The notes under the pieces are model-generated. The model did not search any database. It worked only from the letters and a program-made list of their open reading frames with translations, and was not told the DNA's origin. A program made the translations under genes and the position numbers. Shown here in pieces: positions 1 through 6,653 of a DNA stretch of 64,000 nucleotides. This stretch comes from a bacterium (GTDB lineage Bacteria; Zhuqueibacterota; Zhuqueibacteria; Residuimicrobiales; Krinioviventaceae), in assembly GCA_029561455.1 (NCBI GenBank), contig JAKQIY010000083.1, positions 1-64,000 of the forward strand. Reading direction: 5' to 3'. Within the stretch, counting starts at the first letter, position 1; every line of letters starts with the position of its first letter.

Positions 1-286
1 GCGCTTGCATCATTGCCACGATCTTTAGATCGTGGAATAGCCTAACCCCTCACCCAGGCTTTAGCCTAAAAATGTATATTTGACTAAAGTCATTGTTTTT
101 ATTTATATTAATCCACGACATGAATGTCGTGGCAATGATAATGGAGTGTTTGTAGTCCCGGCTTTAGCCGGATTGATGAAATACCGCCTGTAGGCCGGAC
201 TACGAACGAATAACGCCGGGGTTGCTCCTGCCCACCCTGTCATTGCGACAAGTGAAGCGGGGAGAATCCTGCCCTTGCGCCTGAAC
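1..286. repeat. Intergenic direct repeat, copy 1
   Basis: This segment recurs almost unchanged at 333-613, so one unit of about 280 bp is spaced by about 332 bp. It is made of small perfect palindromes: CCACGATC-TTTA-GATCGTGG at 16-35, CCACGACAT-GA-ATGTCGTGG at 113-132 and CCGGCT-TT-AGCCGG at 158-171. No reading frame is shared between the copies. It looks like a composite of short REP-type elements rather than a gene. The left edge may continue outside the window. Confidence 0.85.
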
Positions 287-332
287 AGTGCCGATACAGA
301 TCGCGCCGGAGTTCCCTTTGCCTACCATGCTG

Positions 333-613
333 GCGCTTGCATCATTGCCACGATCTTTAGATCGTGGAACAGCCTAACCCCTCACCCAGGCTTTAGCCTA
401 AAATATATATGACTAAAGTCATTGTTTTTATTGATATTAATCCACGACATGAATGTCGTGGCAATGATAACGGAGGGTTTGTAGTATCGGCTTTAGCCGG
501 ATTCATGAATACCGCCTGAAGGCGGGACTATGAACGAATAACGCCGGGGTTGCTCCTACCCTCCCTGTCATTGCGACATACGGAGCGGGGAGAATCCTGC
601 CACTGTGCCTGAA
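333..613. repeat. Intergenic direct repeat, copy 2
   Basis: Second copy of the unit at 1-286. It starts with the same gcgcttgcatcattgcc and ends at the shared gagaatcctgcc...gcctgaac. It has scattered substitutions and a 2-3 nt deletion, but both CCACGA stem-loops are kept intact. That conservation of palindromes against drift elsewhere suggests the hairpins are the functional or mobile part. Confidence 0.85.
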
Positions 614-801
614 CCGCCCCCCACAGCATAAAATAATTAACAAAAGGGGATTGTACCAGTGAAAATGTAAAATATTTGTTGCATATTTCCGCAAAATTTA
701 ATTAATTTACCTGCCATTCGATATGGATTTTATTACACGGGTACGGCGGGAGTTTGTTGTATATTATATGATGTAAAATTTTTGTACTGGTTTGAAATGG
801 T

Positions 802-903
802 ATGGCTATTGTTAATGAAAGAAACATTATACAGTCAAATCCAAAATTAATGGAGCAAGCACAGGCAACATTCAATTTTAGTAAACAGTTTACAATTTTA
901 TAA
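802..903 (+). CDS. Possible small protein of 33 aa upstream of the AT-rich pair
   Basis: An uninterrupted ATG-to-TAA frame of 33 codons (MAIVNERNIIQSNPKLMEQA...) lies in the 340-bp gap between the repeats and the next gene. It has no convincing Shine-Dalgarno site and I recognise no family. It could be a small leader protein, the stump of a truncated gene, or chance. The rest of 614-952 is AT-rich and shows nothing else I can name. Confidence 0.2.
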   Translation: MAIVNERNIIQSNPKLMEQAQATFNFSKQFTIL

Positions 904-952
904 AAAAAAATTTGCTATATGGAAATAATTTCAACTATTGGAAGATAAAATT

Positions 953-1522
953 ATGTTAGGGAAAAAACATTTGGACGAAAGCAAAGATGAGACAGTACAA
1001 TTGGGCCAAAGTGACAACCGAAATACTAAAAATGAAAAAGATTCTATAGAAACTACTTTTTCAATAAGCCTTGCCCGATCTTTATTAAATGTATTAGAAA
1101 TAACTCGTCCCAATTTATTCGGATTTGGTCTACTAAATCTTGAATTTTTACTACCTTGGAAAAGAGAAGAGCGACGCAAAACGTTAGAAGAAAAAAAATT
1201 ATCTCTAGTAAAAAATTTACTTGAATCAAATATTGACCCAAAAGTTTTTGACATTCTTTTACAAAACGAAATAGACCGTATGTTAAAAGTTAAATTTGGT
1301 ACCGCCTTTTTATTAATTACTGTGTTTTTTTCAATTGTTTCTTATTCAATTGTAATATTAGATGGTATTCTTAAATGGAATGTTTCACAAATTGCAATTA
1401 CATCATTAATAATTGAAACACCAATACAATTTGTAGGCCTTTTATATATTATTGCTCGAAACTTATTCCCTCAAATTACTAATAGAAATAATGATTTAAC
1501 TAATAAATATGAAGATGATTAA
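953..1522 (+). CDS. Hypothetical two-helix membrane protein next to a KAP ATPase
   Basis: A 189-residue protein of unknown family. A charged, probably cytoplasmic N-terminal half (about 1-110, rich in Lys, Glu and Asn) is followed by two hydrophobic segments near residues 115-135 and 145-167 and a short acidic tail. The ATG at 953 is preferred because GGAAG lies 8 nt upstream; the same frame can also start at a TTG at 938. The gene is very AT-rich, like the KAP ATPase gene 187 bp downstream and unlike the GC-richer genes after 4,055, so the two probably arrived together. KAP-family ATPases act at membranes, so this small protein could be a membrane partner, but that is inference. Confidence 0.6.
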   Translation: MLGKKHLDESKDETVQLGQSDNRNTKNEKDSIETTFSISLARSLLNVLEITRPNLFGFGLLNLEFLLPWKREERRKTLEEKKLSLVKNLLESNIDPKVFDILLQNEIDRMLKVKFGTAFLLITVFFSIVSYSIVILDGILKWNVSQIAITSLIIETPIQFVGLLYIIARNLFPQITNRNNDLTNKYEDD

Positions 1523-1709
1523 ACAAATTAGGACGTTTTTTATTTTTATGGAGCAATGTTCCGTTAGAAACCAAATTGAAAATATTATAAATCGTTGAAA
1601 AAGTAATGTTTATAAAAATTAAAAAATTGCCTAATAATACTAAAAGTAATTGATGTTTTCCAAATCTGGTAAAAAAGAATGAACAAAAAAAGTGGTGAAT
1701 TTGAGATAA

Positions 1710-3893
1710 ATGTTGGAGATAAACTTGTTTAATGCCGATCAACCAATTCTTACGTCTAAAGATGACATTTTAGGCAGGAAAAATTTTGCATACAATTTAG
1801 CCGATACAATAACAAGTTATAAAGATAAAAACAACATCGTTATTGGACTTTATGGTGAATGGGGTTCAGGCAAAACTTCACTTTTAAATCTAATTACTGA
1901 AAGAATAAATTTAAAAACAAAAAATTCAAAACATAAACCCATAATAATCAAGTTTAATCCATGGAATTTTTCAGAACAAAATCAATTAATAACTCAATTT
2001 TTTTACATTTTATCTTTATCATTGAAAAGAAAAGATAATTCAACCAAAATTAAAAACATTGGTGAAAAGATAGAAGATTACTCACAAATAATAGAACCCT
2101 TATCACTTATTCCTGTTGTAGGGCAATATTCAACACTTGCTAAAATTTTCACAAAATTGACAGGAAGTTCAATTAAGAAGTGGGGAAAAAGTAAAGAAAA
2201 AACAATTGACGATATTAGAGATGAATTAAATAAACTCCTTTGTACAATAAATAGAAAAATTATAGTCATTATTGATGATATCGATCGTTTAACACCAATT
2301 GAGATAAGACAAATATTTCAATTAGTAAAAAAACTAGGTGATTTTCCTAATACTATTTATATTCTTTCTTTTGATAAAAATGTAGTATTAAAAGCATTTG
2401 AAGATACATTTAAAGGATTTGAGAAAGAGTATTTGGAAAAGATAATTCAAATACCAATTGAAATTCCTCAAATTTCTAAAGCAGAGATATACAAGTTATT
2501 TTTTAATAAACTTGAGCAAATAATTGTTGATATCCCTGAAGACATATTCGATTCTAACCATATGAGCAATATCTTTCACGATGGGTTGAAATATTTTTTT
2601 AATAATTTGCGTGATGTAAATAGATTTACAAATACATTATCTTTTAATTTTTCATTAATAAAAGGCAAAGTTAATCCAGTGGATTTTATTGCTATAACAG
2701 CTTTACAAATTTTTTTACCCAATATTTATTATCATATAAGAGATAACAAGGAATTATACATTGAATCAGATCAGTCACGAGATAATAATCAATTACTTAA
2801 TGAACATCCAAATTTGAAAGAATTCAATGATATTATAAGTACTGTAAATAATTTCCCACATGATAAATTGATTGATTTTTTAACCAGATTATTTCCAAGT
2901 CTGGGGGTTGTATTCAATAGAATTAATTATAATTATGATTCTTTTAATGAAAAAAGAAAAAAAGGAAGAATATGTTGTACGGAGATGTTTGATATTTATT
3001 TTACTTTAACAATCCATAAAAATCAAATAACTCTGATTGAGATGAAATCGATATTATCAAAGGCAAATAGTTATAAATTATTTTCTGATTCACTGATTTT
3101 AATTACAGAAAAAGAAAAAATTTTATATTTTTTAGATTCATTAGGGGATTACACAAAAGATAAAAATTATATACCAGATGAAAATATTAGTACAATTATA
3201 AATGTCCTCATGAATCTTGGTGATACATTTCCTGAACAAGATTTTGATTTGTTCACTCATAGCACATCAATGGATATTTTTCGAATAATACATCAATTAT
3301 GTCTTCGTTTTAAGGATCATGAAAATAGATACAACTTAATTAAAAATGCAATAGAACAAGTAAAAGATAGTATCTATACAATAGTTTATGCAGTTAATAT
3401 ACTTGAAAAACAACAGGATAAAAATAACCCAAATAAAGACCTTAATTCAATTGACGAAATGATAGTAACATCAGAACAATTTGAATTATTGAAATTACTT
3501 TCTTTAGAGAAAATTGAAAAATGGGCGGCGGATGGTCGTCTTTTAAAACATAGGAATTTTGTTACTATTTTATTCTATTGGAAAGACTGGGCAGGTATTG
3601 ATGTAATAAATCAATATGTTAAGAATTTGATAAAAGACAAATATAGTTTAATTCTATTTATCACTTCTTTTTTAAATAAATCAAAAAGTTATGGAATGTC
3701 AGATTATACAGGTAAGGAAAATTTGAGTATTAATTTAAAAAGTTTTGAAGAATTTATTGATATTAAGCTAATTGAACCACAAATAAGAAAAATTTACAAC
3801 TCTAAGAAATTTGAAGGTCTTAGTGAGGTACAAATTAAAGCTATTAATCTTTTTATTGATACACTTGATGGAAAAATAAATTATGAATGGTAA
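1710..3893 (+). CDS. KAP family P-loop NTPase
   Basis: A 727-residue ATPase of the KAP family (Kidins220/ARMS and PifA group). The Walker A motif GEWGSGKTS is at about 49-57, the family-typical FNPWNFS at about 82-88, and a Walker B with IIVIIDDIDRL at about 184-194. A mildly hydrophobic stretch (about 128-150) sits where other family members carry membrane helices. The C-terminal ~400 residues are unrecognised. Members of this family include the F-plasmid phage-exclusion protein PifA and ATPases in defence islands, so a role in phage or plasmid defence is possible but not shown. One 60-nt line inside the gene (2041-2100) counts 17 G+C, against 36 of 60 in a line of the M56 gene at 5161-5220, which supports horizontal acquisition. 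Confidence 0.85.
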   Translation: MLEINLFNADQPILTSKDDILGRKNFAYNLADTITSYKDKNNIVIGLYGEWGSGKTSLLNLITERINLKTKNSKHKPIIIKFNPWNFSEQNQLITQFFYILSLSLKRKDNSTKIKNIGEKIEDYSQIIEPLSLIPVVGQYSTLAKIFTKLTGSSIKKWGKSKEKTIDDIRDELNKLLCTINRKIIVIIDDIDRLTPIEIRQIFQLVKKLGDFPNTIYILSFDKNVVLKAFEDTFKGFEKEYLEKIIQIPIEIPQISKAEIYKLFFNKLEQIIVDIPEDIFDSNHMSNIFHDGLKYFFNNLRDVNRFTNTLSFNFSLIKGKVNPVDFIAITALQIFLPNIYYHIRDNKELYIESDQSRDNNQLLNEHPNLKEFNDIISTVNNFPHDKLIDFLTRLFPSLGVVFNRINYNYDSFNEKRKKGRICCTEMFDIYFTLTIHKNQITLIEMKSILSKANSYKLFSDSLILITEKEKILYFLDSLGDYTKDKNYIPDENISTIINVLMNLGDTFPEQDFDLFTHSTSMDIFRIIHQLCLRFKDHENRYNLIKNAIEQVKDSIYTIVYAVNILEKQQDKNNPNKDLNSIDEMIVTSEQFELLKLLSLEKIEKWAADGRLLKHRNFVTILFYWKDWAGIDVINQYVKNLIKDKYSLILFITSFLNKSKSYGMSDYTGKENLSINLKSFEEFIDIKLIEPQIRKIYNSKKFEGLSEVQIKAINLFIDTLDGKINYEW

Positions 3894-3992
3894 AATTAAT
3901 TTAAAAAATAAAAATTTCTCCCTCCCCTCTCCTGCCCTTCCAGAATCATCCCCAAAAAAATCCCAATAATTCCAAATTCTCTCACTTTTCTC

Positions 3993-4036
3993 TTGACAAA
4001 CTTCTACAAATGTAGTATATTCTACTACACATGTAG
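3993..4036 (+). promoter_or_regulatory. BlaI-type promoter with double operator
   Basis: A near-consensus promoter, TTGACA at 3993-3998, 17 bp, then TATATT at 4016-4021, is overlapped by two dyads: CTACAAATGTAG (4004-4015, in the spacer) and CTACACATGTAG (4025-4036, over the expected start site). The TACA...TGTA half-sites match the known BlaI/MecI/CopY operator type. The repressor gene starts 18 bp later, after GGAG. The arrangement implies autoregulation of the repressor and both protease genes. Confidence 0.85.
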
Positions 4037-4054
4037 AAGTAACGGAGAAAACCA

Positions 4055-4447
4055 ATGAAACTATCCGATGCCGAATGGCAGATCATGAATGCGCTGTGGA
4101 AAAAGCATCCCGCAACGGCGCGGGAACTGATGGAACAGATGCCCGCCGATAACGACTGGGCTTATACCACGGTAAAAACCATGTTGACGCGGCTTATCAG
4201 CAAAGACGCGGTGAGCGAGCACAAACGCGGCAACACCAGCGTGTACGAGCCGCTGGTCTCGCAGCAAAAAGCCCGCTCCAGCGCCCTCAAATCCCTGTTC
4301 GAAAAAGCGCTGGACGGCGCCCTGGAACCGGTGATGCACTATCTCGTCGAGGAGAGAAAACTCTCGGAAAAAGAACGCCGCAAACTCATCCAAATCCTGG
4401 AAGCAATGGACAAACCGGGAGAGGAGGAAGAAAATGAACCTCATTAA
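4055..4447 (+). CDS. BlaI/MecI/CopY family transcriptional repressor
   Basis: A 130-residue winged-helix repressor. The N-terminal domain (MKLSDAEWQIMNALW..., about 1-75) has the family pattern with recognition-helix region WAYTTVKTMLTRL, and the C-terminal helices (about 78-120) form the dimerisation part. In the known bla/mec systems this dimer blocks transcription until it is cleaved on a signal from an M56 membrane protease. Here the next two genes encode such proteases, and the start of the first overlaps this gene by 14 bp, indicating translational coupling. Two matching operators lie directly upstream. Length is normal for the family. Confidence 0.92.
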   Translation: MKLSDAEWQIMNALWKKHPATARELMEQMPADNDWAYTTVKTMLTRLISKDAVSEHKRGNTSVYEPLVSQQKARSSALKSLFEKALDGALEPVMHYLVEERKLSEKERRKLIQILEAMDKPGEEEENEPH

Positions 4448-6629
4448 TAATATTGCCCACCTGTGGTGGCAGTGGATGGGCGCCATGCTCTGGCAGGCGA
4501 GCCTGCTGGTCATTGTTATTTCCTTGCTGGATTATTTTTTATTCAAACACGTCTGGCCACCGGTGCGTTACGCCGTGTGGATACTGGTACTGGTCAAGCT
4601 GTTCATTCCCCCGGACTGGTCGCTTGCCACTGCGATTGTCCCTAAAATCCAGCCGCTGGTGCAAAAACAGATTGCGGAAAAATGGCTGGCTCCTTCCAGC
4701 GAAACGTCAATACAGAATACCACAGCGGATATGGCCGCACCCGCTGCAACCGACGCCAAAGCGGAACCTGGGCAAGGCATCCCCTCGCTGCCCTTCAGCA
4801 ATATCGCGGCAGCAGCCCCGGTTGCCGCCGCGCCGGTCTGGCAGGTATACGCCATGTTCGCCTGGCTGCTGGGCATGCTCATCTTTGCCGCACTGCTGCT
4901 CGGCAAAATCGCGCAGCTCTGTAAATGGCACCTTATGCAACAGGAGCGGGAAAACATTCCGGTCTGGTTCCACGAAATTCTCACCCGCACCGCGGCGCGC
5001 CTCAACCTGGACAAGCTGCCGGCCATCGTCTATTCCGACAAAGCCGTTACCCCGGCGGTGTATGGCCTGTTCAATCCCGTCTTGCTGCTGCCGCTGCATT
5101 ATTTCGACACTCTCACGGAACAGGAAGCGGAACACGTGCTGCTGCACGAACTGGCGCATCTCAAGCGCGGCGATCTGTGGATCAACGCCCTGTGCCTGTT
5201 GGCGCAGATCGTCTACTGGTTCAATCCCCTGCTGGTGTGGGCCAGAAAGCAGCTCAGGCACATCGGCGAACTCTGTTGCGATATGACCGTCGCCAATATT
5301 CTGAAAGAGAAAACCACGCACTACCGGCAAACCCTGTTGAACACTGCGCGCGTCATGCTCACCGAATCCCTCGATCCTGGCATGGGACTGCTGGGCGTGT
5401 TTGAAGAACCGTTTCGGCTGGTAAACCGCCTCAAATGGCTGGAAAAGAACACCTGGAAAGACCGCAAGCTGATGATCGTTATAGCGGCCATGGTTTTCAT
5501 TTTCATGGCCGGATTCATCCTGCCGATGGGCAGCCAGGGCAAACAGGCAAAATCCGCCGCCGAACAGACGGAACAGCTAACAGATAAAGAACCCGGAACG
5601 CCCCTTGCAGAAAACGCAGAAAAAGACGCTTCCTGGTGGGACAAGCTAAAGAGCAAAAAATCCGGAAACTGGGATTATAATTTTTTCCTCAAGGAAACGG
5701 AAGAGTTTTACGCGGTAGTATTGCCCATGCAGGGCCCACTCGACCAGGTCTACGACGCCATGCATCGCCTGCAGGATTATTGCCGGGAACACCGCATCCA
5801 ACCAAACGGGCCGTCCTTTTTGCGGCAATTATCGCAGAACAGTATTGCCGAGCCGGAATATGCGCCGGTGTGGGAAGTGGGTTACCCGGTCGCTAAAAAA
5901 ATATCAGTCTCCGCTCCCTTTGAACTGAAAAACTTCCCTGCGGAAAATTCCGTTTGCTGCCGGTTGGATCAGTCCCTGGAAGAGGACTCCTGGAACCGGC
6001 AAATGGCGAACTATTTATACAATGAAAACCTGGTCGCCACAGATGCGGCATTTATATACTGCCCGGATCAGTTGTATGATCATAACGACTGGCGCCCCAA
6101 ATGGGAAGTGCAAATCCCGGTGCAAAAGTCCGAAAAACCGTTCCCCACAGTGCCGCTGTACACCAAATGGACCGAGGAAATGGTCGCGCTGGTGCTGCCG
6201 GTGCAGGGTTCATACGACCAGGAAGCGAGCGCCCTGGCCAAGTTGCGGGCGTATTTAAAAGAGATCAATGTAGAGCCGCAGGGCGAGCCGTTTTTCAGGT
6301 ATTTTAACAATAAAGAATTTATACCTGAAGAAGAGGTATTGTGGGAGGTCGGGTTCCCCGTACCCAAAGGCACGGCGGCCGTGGCGCCATTTGAGATCAA
6401 GTATTTCCCTGAAGAACTGGTTATCTGTACGGAATTCAAATATGATTATAAAGAATTGCTGCTGTATGTGCACAGCATGGCGCTTTCATATAATATAAAT
6501 GGTTACCGCGATACCGGCTACCCGATGCGTATATTCAAGAGCGGCGACGTGCATGGCGAGCAGGTCAACGAGTTCCGTATTGCCGTGCGTAAAGCACATT
6601 ATAATGTTACTCAATTACCAAGATTCTAA
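4434..6629 (+). CDS. M56 (BlaR1-like) membrane metallopeptidase with tandem GyrI-like sensor domains
   Basis: A 731-residue BlaR1/MecR1-type protein. Hydrophobic helices lie near 17-35, 42-60, 138-160 and 345-364. The zinc protease signature HELAH is at 238-242, followed by the downstream GELCCD segment that supplies the third ligand in this family. The region beyond the last helix is not a penicillin-binding domain: two successive modules (about 424-567 and 584-731) each begin with YAVVLP or ALVLP and contain WEVGYPV or WEVGFPV, the look of GyrI/AraC-effector-binding domains. The inferred role is a receptor that binds a small molecule and triggers loss of the BlaI-type repressor. The start ATG at 4434 follows GAGGAGG. 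Domain assignment of the tail rests on motif similarity only. Confidence 0.85.
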   Translation: MNLINNIAHLWWQWMGAMLWQASLLVIVISLLDYFLFKHVWPPVRYAVWILVLVKLFIPPDWSLATAIVPKIQPLVQKQIAEKWLAPSSETSIQNTTADMAAPAATDAKAEPGQGIPSLPFSNIAAAAPVAAAPVWQVYAMFAWLLGMLIFAALLLGKIAQLCKWHLMQQERENIPVWFHEILTRTAARLNLDKLPAIVYSDKAVTPAVYGLFNPVLLLPLHYFDTLTEQEAEHVLLHELAHLKRGDLWINALCLLAQIVYWFNPLLVWARKQLRHIGELCCDMTVANILKEKTTHYRQTLLNTARVMLTESLDPGMGLLGVFEEPFRLVNRLKWLEKNTWKDRKLMIVIAAMVFIFMAGFILPMGSQGKQAKSAAEQTEQLTDKEPGTPLAENAEKDASWWDKLKSKKSGNWDYNFFLKETEEFYAVVLPMQGPLDQVYDAMHRLQDYCREHRIQPNGPSFLRQLSQNSIAEPEYAPVWEVGYPVAKKISVSAPFELKNFPAENSVCCRLDQSLEEDSWNRQMANYLYNENLVATDAAFIYCPDQLYDHNDWRPKWEVQIPVQKSEKPFPTVPLYTKWTEEMVALVLPVQGSYDQEASALAKLRAYLKEINVEPQGEPFFRYFNNKEFIPEEEVLWEVGFPVPKGTAAVAPFEIKYFPEELVICTEFKYDYKELLLYVHSMALSYNINGYRDTGYPMRIFKSGDVHGEQVNEFRIAVRKAHYNVTQLPRF

Positions 6630-6653
6630 GTAAACAAGATGTTGGAGGATTCT

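Noticed and set aside
1-613. CRISPR array at the repeated palindromes
   Set aside because: Only two long (~280 bp) copies with no short regular repeat-spacer pattern and no cas gene nearby.
4453-5404. Long overlapping frames in the first M56 gene on both strands
   Set aside because: They are shadows of a GC-rich gene: extremely Arg/Cys/Ser-rich, no ribosome-binding sites, and fully contained in a gene with clear family motifs.
6639-6653. Earlier ATG for the second M56 gene
   Set aside because: The GGAGG at 6643-6647 lies inside that extension and is ideally spaced for the ATG at 6654, which also gives the N-terminus shared with the paralogue.
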